Of a stretch of DNA of 64,000 nucleotides, positions 1-14,200 are shown one piece after another. Below the pieces are notes generated by a model. The model was given only the letters and a program-made list of their open reading frames with translations, had not been told where the DNA came from and made no database searches. Positions within the stretch are counted from its first letter, which is position 1, and the number at the start of each line of letters is the position of its first letter. The translations under genes and the position numbers were made by a program. The stretch is from Paroedura picta (Eukaryota > Chordata > Lepidosauria > Squamata > Gekkonidae), in the NCBI RefSeq assembly GCF_049243985.1, contig NC_135374.1, positions 73,297,934 through 73,361,933 of the forward strand. The letters are read 5' to 3'.

Positions 1-13
1 ATTTAATATTTAT

Positions 14-268
14 ATGTGCCACATTGCCCAGCTGACCTGGAGTTTCAGGCTGGGCTGCCATCAGTACATTGATGACACCCAGTTATTTCCATTAATTGAT
101 GACCATCCATTCAACCCGCCAGATAACTTGGCCATGTGTCTAGATATTATGGTGGATTGGTTCAAGTGGACTTGGTTGACGTTGAATCCAGCCAAGACGG
201 AGGTCCTCTGGTTAGGCTGGAATGTGGATACAGCACTGATGCAGCTCCCAAAACTTGATGGAGTGTAG
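14..268 (+). repeat. LINE reverse-transcriptase fragment, L2-like
   Basis: Translates to a run with QYIDDTQLFPL followed by LTLNPAKTEVLWLG. YxDDTQLY plus LNPxKTEVLxLG is the catalytic palm and following block of L2/CR1-group reverse transcriptases. It is cut by the left edge and ends shortly after the KTEVL block, so it is a short decayed fragment upstream of APOO. Confidence 0.6.
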
Positions 269-999
269 TTAATATTGTGTCTTCTATCAAAAGTTTTGAT
301 AGCCCAGGGCCTGGTCTGGGCATTTTAGGATTGTTTGCCTAGTGTGCAGTACCCAAAAAGAGTGACCACTAGACTAGAAAACCTTTTATGATTTTATTCA
401 ACTGCAGATGAACAAAATGACGCAGGGGAGTTGTCCCAGAAAAGCCTGTGTGTCAAACAAAGGATTACATGAGACTTTATAATATTCCATTGCATGGAAA
501 GATGATGCTTTTCAAGTCAAGCCAATAACCTGGGGTCTCCACTCCCTTGCACATCCCACAGGACCACCCCATTGCTATTATGCTAAGTCACCGGGAAAAG
601 GTTACAAAAGGCAATTTTCCATTCTTTCTCAATCCTCTGGTAATACAAACAATTGTCTCTGGCCTTGAGAACAGAACATATCAGATACAGTCAAGAACAA
701 GTTTTGGGGCCTTTTGTTATAAAACAATCTGGTATATTAAGCTTCTCTTTACAGAACAATAAAAATATTATTTTACCCCCTTATTTATCAGTTTGGGCAC
801 AGGTTTGGATTCCTCCTTATCAATGGAAGCATTCTTCCATCTGTGCCAGGTGAGGCAACTTGCACTTTACCTCTCAGATTTGGAGATAATCGTGTCTGCA
901 TAGAATTCATTCTTTGTAGCCTTCACTGCCATCTCATAAGCACCTTATAGGATGTTTTCCACCAGACTTGCTCCAGCTGGCTAATCTCCTATTTCCACT

Positions 1000-1365
1000 G
1001 GCGCAGCTCTGGTGGGTGCCACAGCTGGCTTTGGATGGGAGATGAGAGGACATCGGGGAGCAATCTCATCAATGGCTTCGGAGAATCACCAGTACCAATC
1101 TTCCGCTAGCTCATTGGCTGAGTTGCTGAGGGGTTTTGGGTCCCAATCCAATGAGATCCACGATTCTCCTTGGGCAACCTATATCCACTCTCCACCTATT
1201 CAGGGAGGGGGGGGGTTCTGGAGGTCTGCTATTACAAATGATGTCCAACCACTTTGGAGAGTGGACTCTGTGACATCATATCCCGCTGGGGTCCTTCCCT
1301 TCCCCAACCCCCCCCCCCCGGGAATCTCCAGGAATTCCCCAAACCAGGGATGGCAACCCTAATAA
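1000..1365. repeat. Dispersed 'ctccagg ... ggcaaccct' repeat, copy 1
   Basis: The end reads AATCTCCAGGAATTCCCC and then AGGGATGGCAACCCTAA, after a stretch with CTGGGGTCCTTCCCTTCCCC. The same pattern recurs at 34110-34290 and 44756-44985, and in part near 13523-13555. I do not recognise the class. Poly-C and poly-G runs occur inside. Confidence 0.45.
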
Positions 1366-1379
1366 ATCCATGAATTCGA

Positions 1380-2260
1380 AATAAGGAGCGCAAATGCCCC
1401 CGCCATCCCACAGCTTTACCGGTTTGCACTGTAATCACTGGACTTGAGAAAGAAGAACGGGTCGGTACTTCCCCACATGGTTGCGCGCCCAGGCGGACGG
1501 CTCAATAGTCAGCCTGCTGCCCTTCGGCGCGTCTCAGTCGTTGCCTGGAAACCAAACCTGATAACTGGAAGAGAAACGTGCTGGGCACCGCCCATCTTCG
1601 CATACGTTAAACTACGTTAAAACCTTGCGCAGCGCGGGCTTTCCTTTCCGATGACATGGCCCACTCCGGCATCCGTATGTGGCGGGTGCGCCTTTAAACG
1701 TCATTACCGCCGCGCCGTAAACTGCGGAGTGCCTCTGTCCCCGCTATGTTCAAGGTGAGAAAGTTTAATGAGTGGTTTGGGAAGGCGTTTTAGGACAGAT
1801 TGTATCCGCCCCGGTCGCTGCCCCCCCTCCTTTCTTTATTAATTAGCCGCAGTCTCTCCGCGCTCCCTTTTGAAGCCATTGACTCCTGTCTCCCTGCGGG
1901 GCTCGGTTAAACCTCGCGCAGTCCTTGCGTTACGCGCAGCGGTTTCCATGGAGACAGGGCGCGTGGCTTTCCGACCTGGCGAGGGGAATTGCAGGAGCTC
2001 CCCGACCCGCTGCTTTCGCTTCTTGGCGGTCGGGATTCGCGTTCGCTTTCCCTGCGCGTGAGTGACTCCTGTCGCCGCCTCACGCCACAGGGCCAGAGCG
2101 CTCGTCTGTCTGCCTGCGTCGATCTCGAGCCAGAAGGCTCGGCGTTCCTGGCGCCCTCCACCCGCGTCCCCGAATTAACTTTTTTCGGTTAAAGAAAATA
2201 ATGATTTGCATCTGGCGGTACATCCGAGGTTTCTTGCGTCTTAAAGGTTGAAGTCGTTGC
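1380..2260 (+). promoter_or_regulatory. CpG-island promoter of APOO
   Basis: GC- and CpG-dense stretch surrounding the MFK start exon, in contrast to the AT-rich DNA around it. I see no TATA box close to the ATG, which suggests a dispersed housekeeping promoter. The open frames inside it (for example around 1870-2190 on both strands) are by-products of high GC. The transcription start cannot be placed from sequence alone. Confidence 0.6.
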
Positions 2261-5200
2261 TTTTTCCCCCCCTCCAAACGGCAGGCATCCTGCTTCGCTT
2301 ACGTTACAAAGGGTATGCAAAGACAGACAAAATAAGTTATTTGAAAAAGATATCCGTGAGAGTTTGGTTTCCATACAACTGTTGTGAGAGAGCAATATAT
2401 GCGGTGACATGGATTTCATGCTGACTCTGCATTTCCAAACGAAATTCTGAATTCTCCTGATCTTGTTGTTGTTAGGTGCGAAGTCGTGTCCGACCCATCG
2501 CGACCCCATGGACAATGATCCTTCCTGTCCTCTACCATTCCCCAGAGTCCATTTAAGCTCGCACCGACTGCTTCAGGGACTCCATCCAGCCACCTCATTC
2601 TCTGTCATCCCCTTCTTCTTTTGCCCTCGATCACTCCCAGCATTAGGCTCTTCTCCGGGGAGTCCTTCCTTCTCATGAGGTGGCCAAAGTATTTGAGTTT
2701 CATCTTCAGGATCTGGCCTTCTAAAGAGCAGTCAGGGCTGATCTCCTCTAGGACTGACCAGTTTGTTCGCCCTGCAGTCCAAGGGACTCGCAAGAGTCTT
2801 CTCCAGCACCAGAGTTCAAAAGCCTCAATTCTTTGATGCTCGGCCTTCCTTATGGTCCAATTTTCACAGCCATACATTGCAACTGGGAATACCATAGCCT
2901 TGACTAAACGCACTTTTGTTGGCAGGGTGATGTCTCTACTTTTTAGGATGCTGTCTAGATTTGCCATAGCTTTCCTCGCCAGGAGCAAGCGTCTTTTAAT
3001 TTCTTTGCTGCAGTCCCCATCTGCAGTGATCTTGGAGACCAGGAAAATGAAATCTGTCACGATCTCCATTTCTTCCCCGTCTATTTGCCAGGAATTGAGA
3101 GGGCCGGATGCCATGATCTTTGTTTTCTTGATGTTGAGTTTCAAGCCAACTTTTGCACTCTCCTCCTTCACCCGCATCAACAGGCTCTTTAGTTCCTCTT
3201 CACTTTCTGCCATTAGAGTGGTATCATCTGCATATCTGAGGTTGTTGATATTTCTCCCTGCAATCTTGATCCCAATTTGTGACTCCTCTAATCCCACCTT
3301 TCTCATGATGTGCTCCGCATTCAAGTTAAATAGGCAAGGCGACAGTATACAGCCTTGCCGAACTCCTTTCTCAATTTTGAACCAATCAGTGATTCCATGT
3401 TCAGTTCTCACTGTTGCTTCTTGACCTGCATATAAGTTTCTCAAAAGACAAATAAGATGCTCTGGTATTCCCATCTCTTTAAGAACTTGCCACAATTTGT
3501 TGTGCTCCACACAATCAAAGACTTTAGCATAGTCAATGAAGCAGAAGTAGATGTTCTTCTGGAACCCGGTAACTTTCTCTATGATCCAGTGTATGTTGGC
3601 AATTTGATCTCTAGTTCCTCTGCCTCTTCGACATCCTGCCTGTACTTCTGGAAGTTCTCGGTCCACATATTGCTGAAGCCTAGCTTGTCAAATTTTGAGC
3701 ATAACTTTGCTAGCATGAGAAATGAGTGCAATAGTGCGGTAGTTTGAACATACTTTGGCATTGCCCTGCTTTGGGATTGGAATGTAAACTGACCTTTTCC
3801 AATCCTGTGGCCATTGTTGAATTTTCCAAATTTGCTGGCATATTGAGTGTAGCACTTTTACTGCATTGTCTTTTAAGATTTTGAATAGTTCAACTGGAAT
3901 GCTGTCACCACCACTAGCTTTATTGTTGCTCAGACTTCCTAAGGCCCATTTGACTTCACATTCCAGGATGTGTGGCTCCAGGTCAGTAACTACCCCATTG
4001 TGGTTATCAGGGATGTTAAGCTCGCTCTTGTATAGTTCTTCTGTATAATTTTGCCACCTTTAAAAAATCTCTTCTGCTTCTGTGAGGTCCCTACCATTTT
4101 GGTCCCTTATCATACCCATCTTTGCATGAAACGTTCTCTTCATATCTCCAATTCTCTTGAAAAGATCTCTGGTCCTCCCAATTCTATTGTTTTCTTCTAT
4201 TTGTTTGCACTGTTCATTTAAGAAGGCATTCTTATCTCTTCTAGCTTTTTTCTGGAATTCTGCATTCAATTGGGTGTATCTTTCTCTTTCTCCCTTGCCT
4301 TTCACTTCCTTTCTCTCCTTAGCTATTTGTAAAGCTTCCTCAGACAGCCATTTTTATTTCTTGCATTTCTTTTTCTTTGGGATGGTTTTAGTTGCTACCT
4401 CTTGTACAATGTTGCGAACCTCCGTCCATAGTTCTTCAGGCACTCTGTCTATCAGATCTAATTCCTTAAATCTATTTGTCACCTCTACTGTATATTCGTC
4501 GGGGATATGATTTAGTTCATACCTGAGTGACCTAGTGCTTTTCCCTACTTTCTTCAATTTTAGCCTAAATTTTGCAACAAGAAGCTGATGATCTCCTGAT
4601 CTACAGAGCTGTAATTCATATTGATGCGGCAGTATATGTATTATATATATGAAATGGAACAATGTGTGACCCTGGTTCTTCTGGGTGGAGCTCTTGTTTC
4701 AGTTTCCAGTTTGCCTATGAGTTGAAGATGTTGGAGTGGTCTCCTTGTAAATAAACTGCAGATGTTTTGAACCAGCTTGTCACTGCTGAATGGCCCTGAG
4801 AACAGGTGCCTGAATGAGGAATCAGAGAATTCACAGCCAAAAGGGGACATTACAGTTGCAGGCCAGTTATGTGTTGCATTTTACTTAAGTGACTATGTGT
4901 TCTCCCTGTTTGAATTTTTAAATTGTATGATGGTGTTATACCTCCTGCTGTTCTACAGAGGGAGCTATAAGATAAAGAATTGTGGAATGGGAATGTGATT
5001 TATAAAGTTATTTAGGGCATTACACGGAAAGGAATTTCATATTCTCTCTACTAGGTAATATCTTATGCTGTTCAGTAGACTACAAAGGAGAAACATACGT
5101 TCGATAGATAGACTTTTACATCCCCTATTGATTTTCTGGATTGTCTTGTGCATGTTTTCTAGGTGCATGTATTCTTTTTTATTTGTTAAATGTCAAATAT

Positions 5201-8200
5201 TAAGTTGTCCTATTTCATGAGGTCTACAATAAAAATACTCTTAATGTTAGAGGCTTAAAGTTAAAATCTAGCCAATGTTTAGTACTGAACATTTTCAGGA
5301 TTTTTTAACCAATTCAGCATATTTTTTGGGGGGGGAAACCCTTAATATTAGCAATTTTATGGTGAAGAAGTGTTTCATGAACATACTGTAGGTTTACATG
5401 TTGTCATATAGTAAAATTATTTCAGTTTGGCAGTTATAATTTATTTTCCTCTGCTATTATACTTTCTCTTCAAATATGTACATTTCTTTGTGACATTTCA
5501 GGAGATCAGTATGTTAGTCTTAACTCTGTGGTTGCATTAATTAACACAAATATTTCTATTCTGTACGGTAAAGTGCTAGAAGTGGCTTAAATTTCAGTTT
5601 AAAACAGATACATAGAAACATACATTCAATAGAAAAAATTAATCTTGAACTTGTGTAATACTAAACAGAATTAGACTCCTCTAAGACCCTTGACTTCAGT
5701 TGATTTATGATTTCACTGTGGAGTGCTTCCATTATCACAACAAATTCATTAAAGTAACTTTTAAATTAATTTTAAATTCATTAAAGTGCTGTTCTGGGTC
5801 TAGTGTACCCTTTTAGTTGTTACTCAATTTACTTATTACTGACTACACATTCTTGACAGATGGGGATGTTAGGCATATGGATTGTGATTGTGTATCTATC
5901 ACTGGACCTGTGGGATCTGGCCAGCTACCGCCCGGTCTCGCATCTTGCGTTTCTGGGTAAGGTAATTGAAAGGGCTGCTGTGGACCAACTCCTGACATTG
6001 CGAGAAACTTTGGCTTTTTATCCATATCAGTCTGGCTTCTGTCCTGGCCATAGGGTGGAGACAGTGCTGGTCGCCCTGATGGATGATCCCTGGTGCCAGT
6101 TGGATCGGGGTGGGTCAGCCATACTCGTTATGTTAGACCTGTTGGCCGCCTTTGATGTGGTCAACCACAAGTTATTGGTACACCGTCTCACTGGGACGGG
6201 GATACGTGGCACAGCCCTTGATTGGCTATGCTCCTTTCTCCATAACTGGACCCAGAGGGTGGTAGTGGCGAGTGAGCTATCCCTTGTGGAGTTCTGCAGG
6301 GCTCTCCCCCTCTCTTCAACATCTTTATGCACCCTCTGGCCCATCTGGCTAGGGCTTTGGGCTGGGCTGACATCAATATGCCAATGACACCCAGCTCTAT
6401 CTCCTCAAGGTTCTGGTTTTAACCTTTAAGGCCCTTCACAGTCTGGGACCCATGTATCTGAGGGACTGCCTATTGTCCTGTGCCCCCTGCAGGACCTTGT
6501 GCTCTGTGGGTACCAACTTGTTGGTCATTCTGTCCCGAGAAGGTTTGGCTAGCCTCGACCAGGGCCTTTTTGGTCCTGGCCCCTACCTGGTAGAATGAGC
6601 TCCCGGGAGAGCTGCAGGCCCTGAAGAAAGCACCCCTGTGTGCTTTCTGCAGGGTCTGCAAGACGGAGCTCTCCCACAAAGTCTTTGGTTGAAGCTGGGA
6701 CAAGAGGAAGATCTGGTTGGGCCCTTCCTTAGGAAGCTACATTGCCTGCTAGAACGCCATGAGGTGGCGTTGGTTAACATAGCCCCCTGCCACCGTGGGG
6801 GCAAGAATAGTGCATGGAATGGATTGGGGTTTTTCTGCCAGGTTGCTTTTCTAATGTTGTGTTTTGTATTTTTTAATGGGAGTTTTAATGCTGTTACCAG
6901 CCATGAGCTGGCTTGCTGAGATTGGTGGGTAAGAAATTAAATAACAATAATAATATAATGAGTGCATAAAACTTGCATATTTTCATTATGCTTAGGTAAT
7001 ACAGTTAGTGGCTGCTCCTGCTAGCTTGAGCTTTCTTGCAGTCCGGGTACATGCTGCCGCTCTTGAGAATGAAACTTCTAAAAGGAACCTTTTGAAAGTT
7101 GATGAGGTAAGATTCTGCCCTCTCTCTGTTTCCAAACCAGCTATAGATCAGTTTCAGTGTACAAATTAATAATCAGAATGCTTCTGTTCCTTGGTGTGCA
7201 ATTATTTAAAGAGTTGTCTCACACTGATGCAGTACTACTTGGAGTTCTTATTTATCATAGTAGTAACTGGCATGGAATAAGAGATACCCGAATTGTTCTT
7301 TTTTGCAGTAAAGCTGTGAATGTAATTTTGTATTTTCTGCTTTTCAAAGCTTTCACTCTATACCAGTCCAAAACCAAAATCGAAGTATGTAGAAGATCAG
7401 CAGTCACAATTGGAAGATGGCATCTGTTACCTGCGACATTCTTTGGAACCATATACAGCTTGGTTTCAGGTACAGTGATTTTATATTTTAAAGGAATTGA
7501 GAGTATCAGCAACTTCAGAATTCATTGCAGTATAGATATATGACAAACTAAACTTTAAGAGTGTTCTCTTTTGATTAAACCAGTTGACTTTAAAATAAAT
7601 CTAGCATTCTGAAAATAGATCTGGCTGGCCCAGTGCCTTAAAAATATTGAATTTTCTCATATTGGTTGGATTCTGTTCAGGATAGTAATGTGACATTGTG
7701 TGATTGAGAGTAATAAATTAGTTAATCCCAAAAAGTAGGCTCCTGGCTATATCGCAGTGAGTGTTGACAAGCATATCGATCCATATCGTTTGTCATGAGA
7801 TACTGTTTAGTTAAAACTGCGGAAATACAATCACAAGGTTCTCAAAGCAGCTGCAGTCTAGATGAGCTACTGGCATATATACTGAGGTTTTTATGCTCTG
7901 CTTCTAAATCTCCCAATACTTCCATTTAACTAGAATGCAGAGAAGATGAGAAATGCAAGTTTCTGAAGCGTGTTGGTTCCAAACTGTCTGTGCATTTTGT
8001 TCTCTTAAGATGTTGAGGAAAACCTATAAGGATATGAAGCTAGGAATGTGATGTGAAAGGGAACTAACCTTTCATCATTGCAAGGTCAATCTGCCTTTTA
8101 TGAAAGGCTCTGTTCTTAACAGCCTTATAATCTGCCATTGTCCAGATTTAGCTGGGATTGAATTTGTAGACTTTTAAGCATGCTTAACTCTGCATAAGAT

Positions 8201-11200
8201 TATCCATTCATCCTCTGATTTTATGTGTTGACCAGAGTTGCGTCCACTGTAGCCATCTAGTATGAAATTGTTATGATTTATTCACTGGATTCTAATACAG
8301 AACATGTAATCTGCCCTGTTCAGTGTTTTTTTCCATTCTCTCCCCTCCCCAATCTGATATGTGGTGACTTTTTTAGATGAAGAATATTAGTTGCAGTGAT
8401 GTAGTTTCCTAGGATCGCTGCTTCTTTAAGATTTTGGCTGACTTCTCATTCCAGCTGGCTGGTTCTGTTGCAGCATTGATTAATGAACTGTAAATAATCA
8501 ATTGCAAGGTGTGGAGGTGGTTGGTGGATAGATGTTTGTCTGTTTTTACATTGTAGCCAGCCAGATCCACTGCTCATTATTTTCGAAGTATCTGCCAGTG
8601 AGGGTATTATTTCTTTGCAAAGCATATCCAGTATTTTTGGGCAGTTAGATTTGAGTCCTCTAGCACTTTAGAGACCCACAGGAGTTTCAGAGTATAAGTT
8701 TGAGAGTAAAAGCTCCCTTCATCAGAGACAACTATAACAGTTTTACAGTCAAACACTGAGAGTTTGTATCTCTGAAATGGCATTATAAATTCAAGGATAG
8801 AGACTAGATTGTGGTAGCAGGGCAATCATGCTATTGTCAAAGCCCCCCCCCCCCCCAACAGAGAAGAAAATCTCTATTTTCCTTAATGGTCATTGTCATT
8901 CTAGAGTAGGCATTAGGAGCAAGTAGGTTGTTTTCAAGTGGATGTATTATTTTTTTAGTATCTGATGGAAAAAAAGAGAACAGCAATTATTGCATTTCAG
9001 ATAGGCATTTCTTTAAACTGTCACCAGATCTAATGGCAAATTTTTTCATTTCAAATCCTTAAAGGACATTGTCCCTTTAAGATGAAGGTTTTATATATTT
9101 TTGTGAGGCAAAATTATGTATGAACTACTTGTAGTGCTTTGCAATGAGCTATTTTACTATTCCCGCTGATTTCTACAGTTTGTTTAACCTAAAGCACTTT
9201 TTCATATGATGTGTCAGTATAGCACAAAGCTAAGAGAGAAGAATGAAAAAATCAGGCATTGCAAGAAAATGTGACACCATCTGAAATTTAAAAGTTATTA
9301 TTTACTAAATTTCTATTCTGCCTTGTCTGGGGTAACTCAGGGTGGATAACAGCATATTTAAATCTATATATTAATCTAATGCCTGTCTGAAAGTGAACCC
9401 TTTGAAATAATCCCAACTTGGTTTTACAACATTCAGGACCAAATCTGATTCAAACTGTGATAATGTCTAGTGTCTCTAGTCCCTGGACCAAATCCAGTGC
9501 TGATACACCTACCGCTGTTGTATGCTTCCCAGACTTTCCAGTTACCTAAAGGTAAAGGTATCCCCTGTGCAAGCACCGAGTCATGTCTGACCCTTGGGGT
9601 GAGGCCCTCTAGCGTTTTCATGGCAGACTCAATACGGGGTGGTTTGCCAGTGCCTTCCCCAGTCATTACTGTTTACCCCCCAGCAAGCTGGGTACTCATT
9701 TTACCGACCTCGGAAGGATGGAAGGCTGAGTCAACCTTGAGCCGGCTGCTGGGATTGAACTCTCAACCTCATGGGCAGACAGCTTCAGACAGCATATTGC
9801 TGCCTTACCACTCTGCGCCACAAGAGGCTCGTTTCCAGTTACCTAGTAGAAAGCAAAATAGAAGTGTAGAGAGAATAGGAACTATAATAACAAAATGTTA
9901 GTAGAGCTCTTTGCTGTGTTAATATTAAACATTAGCTAGCTCATGTTGATTTTTTCAAAGTTGCTAAACCAGTTGCTGGCCAGGATTCTAGAATTCATTT
10001 CATTTTAGCTGCAAATATTTTATCTCATACAATTTAAACTACCAAGTTAATCAAGGAGCTCTTGATCAGGTGATTGAGTTATAAGCATAGATGCAACAAT
10101 AACACAATGCCTGATCCTTAAAATGCTGTGCTAGTGTGAACCCCCTTGAAATGTATGGGGCTTGTATTATTGGAGTGCTACATGAAGTAGTGTAGGAACA
10201 GAAATTGACCCAATTCACTCTTGCCCATTGTTCCAGATGCACAATTTACAACTGGTATACACTCCAGGAGATGTTTGCTGAGTTAGTTTTGCAATGTGTT
10301 CTAAATCCCTGCACCAAAAATAGATGGGATCATTTCAGTTGCTCAGGTCATGAGGAACTGGCAGGTTAATTGAAGGGTCAGAACCATGCTAACAGTATTT
10401 ATGCTTATAATGTAGAGACTTCATATGAACCTTTCAGTAAAAAAAGTTGGCTTAAATTTCTTAGAATAAATAGTATGTTATTTGAAGCTTAATTGTTCTT
10501 TCATGATTTCTCTTCCCCTTCCTCCCTAGAATGTTTATGAAAAAGTCTTGCCCGGAGCAGAAAAAGCAGTGGAGTATGGTAAAGGTAAGTTCTTATAAAA
10601 AGCAGGTGTTATAAGGCAACAAGATTTTCATGTTATGTATTTGAAAAACTGCAATTTGTTGACTGTTTTCCCTATTTAATTTACTATTTATGACTCACGG
10701 TGTTGCAATTTTATTCTTATTCTTTTAATAACAATCTTTTATTCCAATATAAGAAAGAAAAATAAAAGATACAACATTTTTAAAACAAATTGAGCCATCA
10801 GTCTGGCTCCTTGGTCCACGAACCCAGTTAGTTAGCTCTGTTTGTTAAGAAAGTCCGTGTAAAAGTGCCCTTGTTCCTGATATGCATGTGTTGGACTTGT
10901 GTTGGCTAAGCTAGTTTGTTTGGCCATTTTTGAGAGATTGCCAACTTTTCCAGCCAGGCCGCAGTTGATGGTACTTTAGAAACTTTCCAGTCTTTGGCCA
11001 AAATCAGCCTTGCTGAGGTTGTGGCATAAAAGAAGAAGACCTCTGCTTGATGTGGGAGATTCTCTGGACAGACACTTAACATATATTCAGATTTCATGGG
11101 AAATCTTACATTAAATATAGATTCTAGTAAAGAATGAATTTTAGACCAGAATTTGTTAACCTTACTACACCTCCCCTACATATAAAAAAAGAACCAGGTT

Positions 11201-14200
11201 TATCATTACATTTCCAACAAATATCATTTCTGTCACCTGCTATTTTACTCATCACTTTGGCAGTGATATACCAGCGGTAAAATATTTTATACCAATTCTC
11301 TCGCAAAAATTAACATTTGATAAACTTCGGTACTTTAAGCCATATTCTTTCTCATAACTCCAATGGGATATTACATTCCAGATTCTGCATCCATTTAATC
11401 ATGCACTCTTTAACCTGCTCAGCCTCTGTATCATATTTCAACAGAATTTTGTACAGTTGACCTTGCAAATGTGGTTTACCTTGAAATATAATATTTTTCA
11501 AATTCTGGGAGGGGTGCAGTGACATCTGCTTGACTCCCAAATTCTATTTGAATCTTGATACTAGTTGATTATATTCTAACCATTTATTCAAAACTTGTAG
11601 GCTTTTCAGAATGCCAGACAATCTTTGTATTTTAAACAGTTAAGTCTGTTTGGTTGTAGTCTAGAGAAATAGGCCTCTACAGGCGATTTCAGCACAGAGG
11701 AAGTACCCAAAAGTTTTGATTTGTACCTATTCCAGATATGTTAGTCATCAAAAGATTCAGATTCTCTTGTCATCAGGGGGAGGCCAAAGAGCACTGTGAA
11801 AGCCTTCCTGCCAACCCACTTTTTCAAGGATAAAGTCTCTTGAGGAGGGATCTTGTATCCAATCAGATACTGCTGTCAATATAGCAGCATGAAGATAAAG
11901 CTTCAAGTTAGGGATTCCTTGCCCTCTTCTTTTCTTTAAATCTTGTAAAATTTTAAAGCTATCCTGGGTCTCTTATTGGCCCAAACAAATGTATATACAG
12001 CACTTTGCCATTTATGCAAGACTAGCTTCAAAGCCCGTTCCTAAGAACGGGCCTTGAAAAGGCCCCCCTCCCCTGGTCCCTGGCTAGGCAGCTTAAAGTG
12101 GCTTTGGGCCGCTCAGACTCCAAAGCAGCTGGCAGCCGGATCAAGTGGCACGGGCAGGAGCTGGCCAGCTCGTTAGGACACGTTCCACCCCCTAGGCTGT
12201 TTCACAAATATTAATAGGAACAATGGATAAAGATAGTATATTTTATTTGCAGAGGTAAAAGTTGGAATAAAACATTGAACTTGGGCAGTATACTCACTTT
12301 GACCGTGGCTAAACGCAGGGTTGGCATCACATCCAGAGTTAATTTGAATGTCTTTCACGGCCTGGTCTGAAACTCCTATACATTTTTTAAAAATTTTATA
12401 CCCCACAACAGTACCAGACACTTTCAGCATATTCCGTAATAAGTTAACAGAAGTCTCAGGTTTAGTTAAAACACAAACATCTATCTTTGTTTTTATATAT
12501 TTTCTATAAAATAAACATACTGTTCCTAATTTTTTTTAGAGGGATGTGACTTTCTCAAAAACCCACCACCTGGATTTTACCCAAGGCTTGGAGTTATAGG
12601 TTTTGCTGGTGTTGTTGGATTGTTCCTTTCTAGAGGTAATGATAGTTTATAATGCCTGCTGCCTTGAAAATCTAAATGTTCTGCAAATGTTGAAACAATC
12701 CTTTATTTTTTTAAAGTGCGTTGATGGAACTGGCCCATATGCATGGTTTATAGCTGAAGTAACTTTTCAATTTATTTATATAGTCATATCTATACTTCCA
12801 TGGATACATGTACTTGAAAATATTTTTAAAGAATGTTGATGTCATTAATAGGGATATTTTCTGTGAAACAGGTTCCAAAGTAAAGAGGTTAGTGTATCCA
12901 ATAGGGTTCATGGGGATTGGTGCCTCCTTATACTATCCTCAACAAGCCATTGTCATTGCCAAGGTAAGTAACTTGTGAGGAACTTACACTTTCTTCCTGT
13001 TTTCTATATAGCTTTTAAATCTGGCAAATACTGTTAAGTGCTTTTGTATGCTTACTTGAAAACATTAAAATTACATGCGATCTGATCTGTATCCTGAACA
13101 GTTTAGAACATTTATGCCCGCTTATCTAAGAACAAGTCGTATTAAACATCTAACGGTTTGCTTTGAAGTATCTTTAGCTGTAATAATTATTGGGTGGTAT
13201 GTGGATGGCGCACACCCTACCCAGTTGGCCCTCAGTGGGGTTATGCCCCCAATTGGCCACTCCCTCACCGAGGGTCAATTGCGGGTCTTCCATGCCCCAG
13301 TTCTCCTCACTTCTGGAAGGTTTGGCCTGCATGGCTGGGTGGGAGAAGGAAGAAAAGGGCCTGCTCCAGTGCGGCAAGGTCTGCTGTGCATCTGTGGCTT
13401 CCCTCCTTGCTTGGCTGGAAGAATGTTCTCCCCCCCTCTCACTTCCAGAGAGTGGCAGGGAGGTATGGAGGACTTGTTGCCCTTCAAAGCAGCTGTTTTC
13501 TCCAGGGAAACTGATGCCTGAAGATCTCCAGGCACCCACCTGCAGGTTGGCAACCCAACTGGCTGCACATGGAGGAGGAGCAGGAAATCAAACCCAGCTG
13601 TCAAGATTAGAGTCTGTCACTCTTTAACCACTACACCATGCTGGATCTCAGGATCAAGCTGGGAGAGGAGGGGCAGCAACCAGGAAGGGCACAGCGTAGG
13701 AGTGCCTGCTAGTGCCTGCTGTATTCCTGGGCTTTGCCTCTAGTCTTTAAATAGAATTTGGCTTCTTGCTGTTGAACAAATATATCCTGGAAACAAATTT
13801 TCATGTTTCATATACCTGATAAAATGATGGTGATGTTTTTTAATTTTCCAGAATATTATCACACAATCAAAAAGCACATGTGAATTAATTCACCTTCACT
13901 CTGTCCCAAGTATTTAAATAGACACCATGTATGATAATAGTGATCTTCCTTACACCTTGCTCTTTCATCTTTCCCTTGCGTCTCTCAAGCCTTTTACCAT
14001 TTTTTTAGGCTCTCATCAACCCCTTACTAAAAGGGTTGGACACTTTATCAGTGTTCAGAGGTTGCCTAGCAACTTCCAGAATGGCCATTGAGATCTCACA
14101 GTTTAGTCTTGTGAGATTTTGGTGGCATTTTTTCTTAAATGAAGCAGGCATTTTTTGTTCCTGTAATTTTAGAGGTTTTTTTTTAGTTAAAAGTCCATGG

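Noticed and set aside
2852-3424. 190-codon plus-strand open frame
   Set aside because: Antisense shadow of the BovB reverse transcriptase, which is clearly coded on the minus strand.
4157-4510. 117-codon plus-strand open frame in APOO intron 1
   Set aside because: Antisense to the BovB linker region; no independent support.
9551-9835. tRNA gene
   Set aside because: The tRNA-like boxes belong to a SINE head; there is no cloverleaf-length gene and a SINE body follows.
13075-13627. Cluster of 106-148-codon open frames on both strands in APOO intron 6
   Set aside because: All overlap one GC-rich repeat block in several frames; none resembles a protein family.
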